The notes beneath the pieces are model-generated. The model had not been told where the DNA came from. It searched no databases and worked only from the letters and a program-made list of their open reading frames with translations. From positions 186,001-250,000 of the forward strand of contig CANJYB010000003.1 in assembly GCA_947479085.1 (NCBI GenBank): a DNA stretch of 64,000 bases, given 5' to 3'. Of the stretch, positions 18,687-27,184 are shown piece by piece. Every line of letters starts with the position of its first letter. Position 1 is the first letter of the stretch. The position numbers were made by a program, and so were the translations under genes. Origin of the DNA: Bacteroidota bacterium. Lineage in GTDB: Bacteria; Bacteroidota; Bacteroidia; 2-12-FULL-35-15.

Positions 18687-19495
18687 TTCAACTTAATTTA
18701 ACGCGTCCTATCGCTTTCTTTGATTTAGAAACGACCGGAGTGAATGTATCTTCGGATAGAATAGTAGAAATTTCAATCCTGAAAATATTAGGGAACGGGA
18801 CAAAGGAAGTAAAAACCAAAAGGATTAATCCTGGAATTCCAATCCCTAAACAGTCTTCAGAAATTCATGGTATTTATGATAATGATGTAGCAAATGAGCC
18901 AACCTTTAAAAGTATAGCAAAAAGCCTGTCCACTTTTCTGGATGATTGCGATTTGGGAGGATATAATTCCAATAGGTTTGATGTGCCTATTCTTGTTGAA
19001 GAGTTTATGCGGGCTGAGGTGGATTTTGATTTGAAGAACAGGCGATTAATCGATGTTCAGAATATTTTTCACTTGATGGAACAGCGAACTTTAAAAGCAG
19101 CCTATAAATTTTATTGTGGCAAAGAAATCATTAATGCACATAGTGCGCAGGCAGATATTGAAGCAACTTATGAAGTGTTTCTTTCGCAACTTGAAAAATA
19201 TGATGGAGTGGAGTACGAAGACAAAAAGGGAAATAAATTTATTCCGGTAAAAAATGACATGCAGGCCATTCATGATTTTACGAATATGAATAATAATGCT
19301 GACCTTGCCGGAAGAATTATATTCAATGATAAGGGAGTGGAGGTTTTTAATTTTGGTAAACATGCCGGTAAACCTGTAGAGCAGGTGTTGCGCGATGAAC
19401 AATCCTACTATTCATGGATGATGAATGGTGACTTCCCCCTTTATACAAAGAGAGTTCTGAAAGAAATAAAAGAGAGAATGCAGGCAGCAAAATAA
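18683..19495 (+). CDS. DEDDh 3'-5' exonuclease, DNA polymerase III epsilon-like
   Basis: 270 residues. ExoI motif AFFDLETTG (D14, E16), ExoII motif GGYNSNRFDVPIL (D100), ExoIII motif NAHSAQADIEATY (H153, D158): a complete DEDDh active site. The C-terminal ~70 residues add a second small domain (FNFGKHAGKPVEQVL, YYSWMMNGDFP) like the DUF3820-type domain common on such nucleases in this phylum. It may proofread or act in DNA repair; it is not fused to a polymerase subunit. It overlaps the preceding gene by 4 bases. Confidence 0.88.
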   Translation: MIQLNLTRPIAFFDLETTGVNVSSDRIVEISILKILGNGTKEVKTKRINPGIPIPKQSSEIHGIYDNDVANEPTFKSIAKSLSTFLDDCDLGGYNSNRFDVPILVEEFMRAEVDFDLKNRRLIDVQNIFHLMEQRTLKAAYKFYCGKEIINAHSAQADIEATYEVFLSQLEKYDGVEYEDKKGNKFIPVKNDMQAIHDFTNMNNNADLAGRIIFNDKGVEVFNFGKHAGKPVEQVLRDEQSYYSWMMNGDFPLYTKRVLKEIKERMQAAK

Positions 19496-19546
19496 TTTAC
19501 TGAATATTCTTAAATTAAACTCACTTATTTATAATTCATATTACTT

Positions 19547-20158
19547 ATGAAAATTATTTGCATTGGACGAAATTATGCAGAACATGCCAAGGAAATGAAT
19601 GCAGCAGTTCCTTCAGAACCGGTTTTTTTTCTTAAACCAGATACTGCATTAATAAAAGATAACCAACCGTTTTATTACCCTGATTTTTCAAAAGAGATAC
19701 ATCATGAGGTGGAACTGGTTTTGAAAATAAATAAACCTGGTAAAAACATTGCTGCCGAATTTGCTTACAAGTACTATGATGAAATTGGCATAGGAATTGA
19801 CTTTACCGCGCGAGACATTCAGGCTAAATGTAAAGAAAAGGGTTTGCCTTGGGAAAAAGCCAAAGGTTTTGATGGGGCTGCACCAATCGGGCAGTTTGTA
19901 AATAAGAGTAAATTTAAAGATTTGAATAACATTCATTTTCATTTGACAATAAATGGAAATACCATACAGAAAGGAAATACAAAAGATTTGCTTTTTTCAT
20001 TTGACACAGTGATAGCATACATATCAAAATTCTTTACTCTCAAAACAGGGGATTTGATTTATACCGGAACTCCTGAAGGGGTTGGTCCTGTTTCAATTGG
20101 AGACAGATTAGAAGCCTATATTGTAGATGAAAAATTATTAAGCTTTGAAATTAAATAA
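19547..20158 (+). CDS. Fumarylacetoacetate hydrolase (FAH) family protein
   Basis: 203 residues, the short single-domain FAH form. Motifs: IGRNYAEHAKE, the metal-binding HHEVELVL (E54, E56) and GIGIDFTARDIQ (D85), then GDLIYTGTPEGVGP near the end. The family includes acylpyruvate hydrolase and oxaloacetate decarboxylase activities. FAHD1-like acylpyruvase/oxaloacetate decarboxylase is the likeliest reading, but the neighbours give no pathway. Cytosolic, metal-dependent. Confidence 0.88.
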   Translation: MKIICIGRNYAEHAKEMNAAVPSEPVFFLKPDTALIKDNQPFYYPDFSKEIHHEVELVLKINKPGKNIAAEFAYKYYDEIGIGIDFTARDIQAKCKEKGLPWEKAKGFDGAAPIGQFVNKSKFKDLNNIHFHLTINGNTIQKGNTKDLLFSFDTVIAYISKFFTLKTGDLIYTGTPEGVGPVSIGDRLEAYIVDEKLLSFEIK

Positions 20159-20197
20159 AGTAAATTCAAATAATAAGATTCTAAACTAAAATAAGAA

Positions 20198-20956
20198 ATG
20201 AAAAAAATTATCTCCTCTGTTGTAATAATCGCTGTTACTATAAACTTATGTGTCGGACAAACTTTTGGAAACCTGATGAAGGATGCAGAAAAGGCTTCCG
20301 GTGATGTGCTCAAAAAAACAACATCTCCGGGCGGAAATACTCAATTGAGTAATGAAGAAGTAATAAGCGGATTAAAGGATGCATTGTCAGTTGGAACAAA
20401 CAATTCAAGTGGTCTTGCTTCAAAATTGGATGGTTATTATAAGAACCCTTCTATTTTTATTCCTTTTCCTCCGGAAGCACAAAAGGTAAAAGACAAAGTA
20501 GATGCAATGGGTATGCAGGAACAAACTGATAAGTTTGTGATGACGCTTAACCGAGCAGCGGAGGAGGCAGCAAAAGATGCGGCTCCTGTTTTTATTAATG
20601 CGATAAAAGGAATGAGTATCGGGGATGGGTTTGCAATATTGAAAGGGGCAGATAATGCAGCCACGCAATACCTGAAGGATAAAACCACTGCTCAGTTAAA
20701 GGAAAAGTTTACTCCCATAGTGCAGGCTGCAATTGATAAAGTGGAAGTAACCAAATACTGGAACCCGATTATTAATACTTATAATAAAATTCCTTTTGTG
20801 GAAAAGCAAAACCCTGATTTGACAGCTTATGTAACCGAAAGAGCCATGCAGGGATTATTTAAATTAATTGCAGACGAAGAGTTGGAAATCCGAAAGGACC
20901 CTATTGCAAGAGTTACAGATATACTTAAAAAGGTATTTGGAAGTTTAACTAAATAA
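20198..20956 (+). CDS. DUF4197 protein, exported, first of a tandem pair
   Basis: 252 residues with a signal peptide (MKKIISSVVIIAVTINLCVG). The rest is one helical DUF4197 domain: VGTNNSSGLASKLDGYYKN, IPFPPEA, a long NRAAEEAAKDAAPVF helix, GMSIGDGFAILKGADNAA and EKFTPIVQAAI. Function is unknown. The downstream gene is a close duplicate that carries a lipobox instead. They are 60 bases apart in the same direction. Confidence 0.85.
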   Translation: MKKIISSVVIIAVTINLCVGQTFGNLMKDAEKASGDVLKKTTSPGGNTQLSNEEVISGLKDALSVGTNNSSGLASKLDGYYKNPSIFIPFPPEAQKVKDKVDAMGMQEQTDKFVMTLNRAAEEAAKDAAPVFINAIKGMSIGDGFAILKGADNAATQYLKDKTTAQLKEKFTPIVQAAIDKVEVTKYWNPIINTYNKIPFVEKQNPDLTAYVTERAMQGLFKLIADEELEIRKDPIARVTDILKKVFGSLTK

Positions 20957-21016
20957 AATTAAATCAATATATAAACGAAATCCTGAAATTTGAATTCAAA
21001 TAAATTAAACTGACGT

Positions 21017-21772
21017 ATGAGAAAAATTGTTATCCCTGTTTTATCTGTTTCCTTAATTATGCTTGGAGGTTGTACCACACAGCAACTGCAACAAACTGCA
21101 GATGCGGCTGTGAAAGTAGCGAGTGACGCCCTTAAAAATCAAGGGACGTCTTCAAACCCTTTAACAAATGAAGAGGTAATTAATGGTTTGAAAGAGGCCC
21201 TAACTGTGGGTACAAATAACTCCAGTGGTTTGGCTTCAAAGATGGATGGGTTTTATAAAAACACTTCATTATTTATTCCTTTTCCTGAGGATGCCAAAAA
21301 AGTGAAGGACTGGGCCATTACGGCAGGATTAAAATCTCAGGTTGATAAATTTGAAATGACCCTTAATAGGGCTGCTGAAGAGGCAGCTAAAAATGCAGCT
21401 CCTGTTTTTATTGATGCTGTAAAAGGAATGAGTATCGGTGATGGTTTTGCCATTTTAAAAGGAGCAGACAATGCCGCTACTCAATATTTAAAAGATAAAA
21501 CTTCTGCTCAACTAAAAGAGAAATTCGCTCCGGTTGTGCAGGCTGCAATAAGCAAAGTAGAATTAACCAAGTATTGGACTCCTATTATTACTGCTTATAA
21601 TAAAGTTCCTTTTGTTCAGAAACAAAATTCAGACCTTACAACCTATGTTACAGATAGAGCAACACAAGGTTTATTTAAACTGATTGCAGATGAAGAATTG
21701 AAAATTCGAAAGGATGTGAATGCCCGGGTTTCTGATTTGCTTAAAAGGGTATTTGGTAGTCTAACCAACTAA
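21017..21772 (+). CDS. DUF4197 lipoprotein, second of a tandem pair
   Basis: 251 residues. The N-terminus MRKIVIPVLSVSLIMLGGC has a lipobox LGGC, so C19 should be lipidated. The DUF4197 body is very similar to the previous gene (shared MSIGDGFAILKGADNAATQY and ADEEL-IRKD), showing recent duplication with one free periplasmic and one membrane-anchored copy. Function is unknown. A strong terminator follows. Confidence 0.87.
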   Translation: MRKIVIPVLSVSLIMLGGCTTQQLQQTADAAVKVASDALKNQGTSSNPLTNEEVINGLKEALTVGTNNSSGLASKMDGFYKNTSLFIPFPEDAKKVKDWAITAGLKSQVDKFEMTLNRAAEEAAKNAAPVFIDAVKGMSIGDGFAILKGADNAATQYLKDKTSAQLKEKFAPVVQAAISKVELTKYWTPIITAYNKVPFVQKQNSDLTTYVTDRATQGLFKLIADEELKIRKDVNARVSDLLKRVFGSLTN

Positions 21773-21796
21773 ACTACTTTATAACTACAATTAAAT

Positions 21797-21823
21797 AAAA
21801 AGGGAGGCATAGCCTCCCTTTTT
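21797..21823. terminator. Bidirectional intrinsic terminator
   Basis: Perfect 12-bp stem AAAAAGGGAGGC / GCCTCCCTTTTT with loop ATA. It lies between the convergent DUF4197 gene and the universal stress protein gene and serves both. Confidence 0.92.
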
Positions 21824-21842
21824 ATTTAATAAAGATAAAATT

Positions 21843-22730
21843 CTAATAAGGATTTTCCCATGCAATGGTAACACCCACCACAGGATGAATACTCATTACC
21901 GGAATCTTAGAATGATTTACAATTTGTTGGGCATAAGTTCCTATTAATCTCCCTGTAATGCTTTCCTCCTGGTCTGTCATTATAACTATTAAGTCTGTTG
22001 GATTATTATTTGCATAATCCAATGTTACTTTTGCCTGATTAGCACCTTTTACACTGGTTTTGTCACATAATACCCCGCATTTATGAGCGTATTCAACTAT
22101 CTGAGTCAGCTTTACTTCAAACACCCTCATGTCCACATCATCAATGTCTTTATCAGGTAACCCTAATACATGAAGTTTGGAGGCAAATTGTTTTGCCAGT
22201 ACAATAGCATGATTTACTTTCTGACGCGAATGCATTGAATCATCTATTGGAAGCAAGATGTCTTTATATCCAAAACGGGTGGTAGTTCCCTGAACAGATA
22301 AAACCGGGCATGAAGACTTGGTAACCACTTTATACGTATTGCTTCCAATAAAAAATTCAGCAATTCCGGAAGCACCATGTGTTCCCATTACAACCAAATC
22401 AACATGTTTCTCTTTTGAGACCGACATAATTTCAGTAAATATATTTCCATTGCTTGTTATGCAATCCGATTTTACTCCATATTTCGAACGGATATCTTCC
22501 GCAACTTCTTCCAGCTTTTTTTCGATGGACAGCATAAAATCTTCCGGAACTTTTACTTCCAGTTCGGGAGTAATAATGGAAAACTTTTCCCAGTATTTTT
22601 CTACTACATGTAATAAAACCAGCTCGGCTTTATATAGTTGAGCTGTGAATGCTGCATGCTCAATGGCAAGCAGGGAGGTTTCTGAAAAATCAATCGGGAT
22701 AAGGATTTTTTGAATAGTGAATGGTTTCAT
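21843..22730 (-). CDS. Universal stress protein, two UspA domains
   Basis: 295 residues made of two Usp folds (about 1-147 and 150-285). The first begins IQKILIPIDFSETSLLAIEHA and holds the ATP-binding G-2x-G-9x-G-S pattern in MGTHGASGIAEFFIGSNT. The second domain has a degenerate loop (TDQEESITGRLIGTY), so probably one nucleotide site per chain. It is cytosolic and presumably acts in stress or starvation. It follows a paralogue of equal length 33 bases upstream, so the two form an operon. Confidence 0.9.
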   Translation of the reverse strand: MKPFTIQKILIPIDFSETSLLAIEHAAFTAQLYKAELVLLHVVEKYWEKFSIITPELEVKVPEDFMLSIEKKLEEVAEDIRSKYGVKSDCITSNGNIFTEIMSVSKEKHVDLVVMGTHGASGIAEFFIGSNTYKVVTKSSCPVLSVQGTTTRFGYKDILLPIDDSMHSRQKVNHAIVLAKQFASKLHVLGLPDKDIDDVDMRVFEVKLTQIVEYAHKCGVLCDKTSVKGANQAKVTLDYANNNPTDLIVIMTDQEESITGRLIGTYAQQIVNHSKIPVMSIHPVVGVTIAWENPY

Positions 22731-22763
22731 AATTTGAGAGTTTAATGATTAATATTATATATG

Positions 22764-23651
22764 TTAATATGGATTAGGAAATAAAGTCATGTCTTTTCTA
22801 TGCATCGGGCGTATGCTCAATACCGGGATAGAGGAATGATTAATTATTTCCTGGGCAGATGAACCGATAAAATATTTTGTAAATTCAAGTTCCTGCTGTG
22901 TCATAATCATTATCAAATCACCATCCACTTTTTCAGCATACTCTAGTATGTTTTGTGCTAATGAATCTTCCCCTTTTACGCCTTTTACTATTTCAGCCGA
23001 ACATTCAACACCTTCTTTTTCCAAAAACGCTTTTGCCTGCCCTAACTGACGTGTGAGCCTGTTTACCACAAATTCATCCGAAGTGAAAAGAACAGAAACC
23101 ACACGAACTACCGCTCCATTAAAGAGTTTGGATAAATGAATGGCCATGCCTATTTTTTCCCTTGTTTCTTTTGATAAATCAAGCGGAAGTACAATATTTT
23201 GTATTCCTTTTCTATGTTCTTCTGCTTTAATGGTAATAACTGGTATATGAGACTCCCGAACCACACGCAATGCATTGGAACCAATAAATTTCTTTTTTAC
23301 AGTGCTGTCTCCGGTGGTTCCCATTATTATCATGGTTGCATTAATCAACTGCGATACTTCTATTATCTGTTCATACACAGAACCTCTTCCAATCAATGAA
23401 TTAACCACCAGATTGCTTTTTTTTGCTGTTTCTCTTGCCAGTTCATCCAGGTCGTTCTGTACATTTTGTCTTAAATCTTCATGCTGTTTTTGCGAAAAGA
23501 GCTTAGCTATCATGCCATGGTCTTCTATTATGTAAAGCAAGGTTATTTCGGCATGGTACTTTTTAGCTAAATTGTACGATTGTTCTAAGGCAGTTAATGA
23601 AAGTTTAGAAAAATCTATTGGCACTAAAATTTTATTAGTAGATTGAATCAT
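22764..23651 (-). CDS. Universal stress protein, two UspA domains (paralogue)
   Basis: 295 residues, same two-domain layout as the gene downstream. The first domain starts NKILVPIDFSKLSLTALEQS and has MGTTGDSTVKKKFIGSNALRV as its nucleotide loop. The second domain again lacks the full glycine pattern (TQQELEFTKYFIGSSA). It is the first gene of the pair; the start region is divergent from the nucleoside phosphorylase gene, leaving 155 bases for both promoters. Confidence 0.9.
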   Translation of the reverse strand: MIQSTNKILVPIDFSKLSLTALEQSYNLAKKYHAEITLLYIIEDHGMIAKLFSQKQHEDLRQNVQNDLDELARETAKKSNLVVNSLIGRGSVYEQIIEVSQLINATMIIMGTTGDSTVKKKFIGSNALRVVRESHIPVITIKAEEHRKGIQNIVLPLDLSKETREKIGMAIHLSKLFNGAVVRVVSVLFTSDEFVVNRLTRQLGQAKAFLEKEGVECSAEIVKGVKGEDSLAQNILEYAEKVDGDLIMIMTQQELEFTKYFIGSSAQEIINHSSIPVLSIRPMHRKDMTLFPNPY

Positions 23652-23806
23652 AAATTTTAAATACTTTTGGCTCTTGTTTCAATAAATAAACAATAATTGT
23701 TATGTAATAATTAATCAGTAACCTGTTATTTTTTGAAGAATACAAACGTAATAAAAAATATTTTCTTTTAGCCAACTAAATTAACTTTAAATAAAAATAG
23801 ATAGCC

Positions 23807-24682
23807 ATGAGTAAAATCATTCCTGAAACCGAACTTATATTAAATCCTAACGGCAGTGTTTACCACCTTCAGTTATTGCCCGAACAGATTCCTCAAAACA
23901 TAATCATAGTAGGCGACCCGGGGCGAGTGGAAATAGTTTCCTGGCACTTTGATACCGTTGATTTTAAAATTCAGAACCGTGAATTTGTAACCCATGGCGG
24001 AACATATAATGGCAAACGGATAATGGTTATTTCCTCCGGTATTGGTACCGATAATATCGACATTCTGATTAATGAACTGGATGCGGCTGTAAACATTGAT
24101 TTAAAAACGAGGATGATTAAGGAAGAGCATACTTCGTTAAATATTGTTCGTATTGGTACTTCGGGAGCTTTGCAGGCCGATATCCCTGTGGATAGTTTTG
24201 TGGTTTCATCTCATGGGTTAGGTTTTGATGGGTTGCTTAATTATTATGCCGACCTGCATACTATTAACAGAGACGAGCTTTCAGAAGCATTTATAAAACA
24301 AACCAACTGGAGCGATAAACTTCCTTATCCTTATTGTGTAAAAGGGGCGTCCGAACTGATGAATAAGATTGGTTTTGACATGATAAAAGGCATTACCGCC
24401 ACTGCTCCCGGTTTTTATGGTCCGCAGGGGCGTAAATTAAGACTTACTCCCTGGGTAGAAGATTTTAACCAGGAATTAACAAATTTCAGGCATAAGGATT
24501 ACCGCATTACCAACTTCGAAATGGAGACTTCGGCTTTATACGGTCTTGGTGCCTTGCTTGGTCATCAAACCTGCACTGTTTGTGCCGTTATAGCCAACAG
24601 GGTGATAAAGCAATACAGTAAAAATCACCACCTTGCAGTGCAGCAATTAATCGAAGTTGTGCTAAAGAGATTAACAATGTAA
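23807..24682 (+). CDS. Nucleoside phosphorylase (uridine-phosphorylase-like)
   Basis: 291 residues of the NP-I family. Signature parts: IIVGDPGRVE near the start (phosphate site), SSGIGTDNIDILINEL, RIGTSGALQ, and the C-terminal FEMETSALYGLGALLG with the ribose-binding E-M-E. The enzyme cleaves a nucleoside with phosphate in the salvage pathway. The PGR/IGT/GTSG arrangement is nearer uridine phosphorylase than purine enzymes, but base preference is inferred. A terminator follows. Confidence 0.87.
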   Translation: MSKIIPETELILNPNGSVYHLQLLPEQIPQNIIIVGDPGRVEIVSWHFDTVDFKIQNREFVTHGGTYNGKRIMVISSGIGTDNIDILINELDAAVNIDLKTRMIKEEHTSLNIVRIGTSGALQADIPVDSFVVSSHGLGFDGLLNYYADLHTINRDELSEAFIKQTNWSDKLPYPYCVKGASELMNKIGFDMIKGITATAPGFYGPQGRKLRLTPWVEDFNQELTNFRHKDYRITNFEMETSALYGLGALLGHQTCTVCAVIANRVIKQYSKNHHLAVQQLIEVVLKRLTM

Positions 24683-24700
24683 GGTTGAAATCTTATTCAG

Positions 24701-24722
24701 GGGGTATGTAATTACCCCTTTT
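24701..24722 (+). terminator. Intrinsic terminator after the nucleoside phosphorylase gene
   Basis: GGGGTA / TACCCC stem with loop TGTAAT, then TTTT. Confidence 0.7.
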
Positions 24723-24730
24723 CTCTCTCC

Positions 24731-24738
24731 TACATTTG
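24731..24738 (+). promoter_or_regulatory. Candidate -7 element for the SirB1-like gene
   Basis: TACATTTG fits TAnnTTTG, 21 bases before the ATG. The terminator immediately upstream occupies the -33 region, and no TTG is seen there. Confidence 0.4.
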
Positions 24739-24759
24739 CCATCGAAATAATAATAGTCG

Positions 24760-25632
24760 ATGAACAAAAAGGAAATTTTCGCACTTATATCATTGCTTGA
24801 CGATCCGGATGAATCCGTATTCAGACAGGTAAGTATGAAATTCCTCTCTTTAGGTCAAAATGTAATTCCGGTGCTGGAAGACGCCTGGGAACATTCGTTC
24901 GATACCCTTATTCAAAACCGAATAGAAAACATTATTCACCAGATTCAGTTCGATATTATAAAAGACGAACTGAAAGAATGGGCCCATCCTGATAACCAGG
25001 ACCTGCTGGAAGGTGCATTGCTCATTGCCCGCTATCAATATCCAGATGTGGATGTTGCCAAAATACACAAGCAGATAGCCCAGATAAAACAGGATGTTTG
25101 GCTGGAGTTGAACGAATACCTTACAGCCCTCGAGAAAATAAAAATCATTAATCACATCCTTTTTGATGTGCATAATTTCAGCGGAAACACTACCAATTAT
25201 CATGCTCCTCAAAACTCTTACATTAATAATGTAATGGAAAGCAAAAAGGGGAACCCGCTGTTGTTATCTATTATATATACCATAGTGGCACAGAGTTTGG
25301 AAATACCTATATATGGCGTTAATCTGCCCGAGCATTTTATTCTTTGTTATGTAGACGTGGAAATGATGGGTATACCTACTGCCGAAGGAAACCAGGGGAG
25401 CAACGTATTGTTCTATATCAACCCTTTCAGCAAAGGTGCAGTATTTGGACAAAAAGAAGTAGATGCCTTTTTGATGCAACTGAAATTACCGGCATTGGCG
25501 AAGTTTTACGAGCCATGCTCCAATTTGGAAATAATAAAACGCCTGCTTCGTAATTTAATAGCATCTTACGAAAAGCTGGGTTATCCGGATAAAAGTGAGG
25601 AGTTAAAGGGGCTGTTGGGTTCGTTGGGTTAG
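24760..25632 (+). CDS. SirB1-like / transglutaminase-like protein
   Basis: 290 residues. A helical N-terminal region is followed by the SirB1/Transglut_core2 segment: FSGNTTNYHAPQNSYINNV, ESKKGNPLLLSIIYTIVAQ, YGVNLPEHFILCY. The catalytic cysteine of true transglutaminases appears to be missing (GNPLLLS in its place), as is usual for this subfamily, so a structural or binding role is likely. The 3' end (from 25607) is the first copy of a hairpin element repeated four more times downstream; its stop codon lies in the hairpin loop. Confidence 0.8.
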   Translation: MNKKEIFALISLLDDPDESVFRQVSMKFLSLGQNVIPVLEDAWEHSFDTLIQNRIENIIHQIQFDIIKDELKEWAHPDNQDLLEGALLIARYQYPDVDVAKIHKQIAQIKQDVWLELNEYLTALEKIKIINHILFDVHNFSGNTTNYHAPQNSYINNVMESKKGNPLLLSIIYTIVAQSLEIPIYGVNLPEHFILCYVDVEMMGIPTAEGNQGSNVLFYINPFSKGAVFGQKEVDAFLMQLKLPALAKFYEPCSNLEIIKRLLRNLIASYEKLGYPDKSEELKGLLGSLG

Positions 25633-26162
25633 TGGATTTTCCGCCCCTGCACTCTCGCTTTTTAGTATTGTTCTTTCTTTTTTCTTTTCTGATTGGTGGA
25701 TCAGAAAATAGTGTTGGTTAATTTCCTTTTGTCAAGTGAGGAGTTAAAAGGGGTTGTTGGGTTTCTTTTGGGTTAGTAGCCTTTCAACCCCTATACTCTC
25801 TTTTCATAAGGAGTTTTTGAGGAACACCATTGTTTCTGTTAATTGATGAGTCAGCATGGGGTTGTCAGGTTGTTTGGGTTAGCGGCCTTTCAGCTCCGTG
25901 TACTCAACCTTTACAGGTTTTGTTATTCAGGTTCTTTCTTTTTTTCTTTTCTGATTGGTGGATCAGAAAATAGTGTTGGTTAATTTCCTTTTGTTAAGTG
26001 AGGAGTTAAAAGGGGTTGTTGGGTTTCTTTTTGGGTTAGTAGCCTTTCAACCCCTATACTCTCTTTCATCAGGAATTTTTTTGAGGAACACCATTGTTTC
26101 TGTTAATTGATGAGTCAACAGGGGTTGTCTGGTTCTTTGGGTTAGTAGCCTTGCAACCCCTG
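25607..26162 (+). repeat. Five repeated RNA-like hairpins with compensatory changes
   Basis: Hairpins at 25607-25648, 25749-25792, 25855-25900, 26011-26055 and 26119-26162 share a stem of type AGGGGTTG / CAACCCCT, a loop of about 26-30 bases containing GGGTTAG, and a downstream ACTC plus pyrimidine tract. The first has AGGGGC / GCCCCT, a T-A to C-G swap. The third has CATGGGGTTG / CAGCTCCGTG, which still pairs fully using three G-U pairs. The first overlaps the end of the SirB1-like gene. They could be terminators, RNA-stability elements or a structured RNA. Confidence 0.7.
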
Positions 26163-26168
26163 AACTCT
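25671..26168. repeat. Tandem duplication, period 262 bp
   Basis: About 235 bases from 25671 recur from 25933 with few changes. The offset is 262 (CTGATTGGTGG at 25689 and 25951). Each copy contains two of the hairpins and an AGTGAGGAGTTAAA sequence derived from the 3' end of the upstream coding region. Confidence 0.85.
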
Positions 26169-26262
26169 TCTTTTAGTTATTTCCTTTCTTTTTCATTCTT
26201 CCCGTTATTTACCTTCTGTAATTATCATCCTGTGAATAGCTATAGCTTATGCAGAAACAGAA

Positions 26263-26522
26263 CATTACCATGTACTTCAATCTGCATCGCTTGTACTTCA
26301 ATCTACATTGTAATGTAATTTAATCTGCATCGCTTGTAGTTCAATGTACATGGTAATGCAGATCAATGTACATGGTAATCTACTTACATCTCCATTACAA
26401 TGTACTTCCATCTACATGGTAATGCACTTCCATCTACATTACCATCTCTTATTTTTACATTACAATGTACTTCAATGTACATTACCATGTAGATCAATCT
26501 ACATCGCATGCACTTGAATTTT
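26263..26522. repeat. Tandem array E: about 12 units of 21 or 22 bp, with inverted unit types
   Basis: Units begin with CAT and end in TCAATSTA-like sequence. Eight are 22 bases and four are 21. Three central variants occur: CATTACCATGTA, CATGGTAATGCA and CATCGCTTGTA. CATTACCATG and CATGGTAATG are exact reverse complements, so neighbouring units can pair. No HTH gene is adjacent and no coding frame is supported. Confidence 0.8.
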
Positions 26523-26560
26523 CATGAAGATTTACTAATCTATGATACATTTTTTAATAA

Positions 26561-26688
26561 GATTCCTCACTTTGTTCGGAATGACAGGGCTTTCTGAAGT
26601 AAAGGAGGTGGAGAGGGCGGGGGCTTCGCGCCCGCCCTCTCCACCATATAAACAAACGATATTGTCATTCCGAACGAAGTGAGGAATC
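26561..26688. repeat. Nested palindromic element (MITE/REP-like)
   Basis: Outer 26-base arms (26561-26586 and 26663-26688) are inverted repeats with one mismatch: GATTCCTCACTTTGTTCGGA on the left, TCCGAACGAAGTGAGGAATC on the right. Inside is a perfect GC-rich 15-bp stem (26607-26621 / 26631-26645) with a 9-base loop. The outer sequence is a dispersed repeat I recognise from many Bacteroidota genomes. It has no coding capacity. Confidence 0.85.
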
Positions 26689-27184
26689 TGAATTTTGTAT
26701 AGTGTTTAGAAATGTACTTTAATAGTAAACGCAAAGTCCCTTTTAGTTAAACCTCAATTTTAGAGGTTTTGCTAAACAAAGTAAAAGCATGCGATTTTAT
26801 TATGCTCAACTGTTGGCTGATTTAAAGAAACTATTATTTTAAACAGCATGCAACCTTTAGCAAGTTTTATACATCAATCTAATAAAGTGCTATGTCTTGG
26901 TATTTAATTACTTCATCTAAAGAAATAATTAAAAAAAATTGTTTTTGTGGTTTATATAATCTAATTTTGCCCTGCGAAAAAGATTAATCTTATAATACTA
27001 GTTTACTATGCATATGATTCTCGCTGTATTCTTTATCTTGTTTATTTCCATCTTCATCAGCTATAATCCCCTTATAGCATCTCATTTAGCAATTATCAAA
27101 TCAAAATAAAATTCAAAAACAACTTAACAGAAAGTTAACAAAAAACAATTAGAAATTTTATTACTAACCAAAAACAAAAATCAG
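26689..27184. other. Gene-free leader region before the 1831-residue protein
   Basis: No gene is seen. A small hairpin AAACCTC / GAGGTTT lies at 26749-26769, and a promoter candidate at 26939-26969. The rest is AT-rich. Confidence 0.6.
26939..26969 (+). promoter_or_regulatory. Promoter candidate for the 1831-residue T9SS protein
   Basis: TTG (26939-26941), 20-base spacer, TAATTTTG (26962-26969). The predicted leader is about 205 bases, long and AT-rich. Confidence 0.45.

Noticed and set aside
24760..25632. Active transglutaminase
   Set aside because: The expected catalytic cysteine segment reads GNPLLLS, as in SirB1-type proteins, so catalytic activity is not claimed.
26094..26318. 74-codon frame in the hairpin/array region
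   Set aside because: It crosses hairpin copy 5 and array E; no conserved features.
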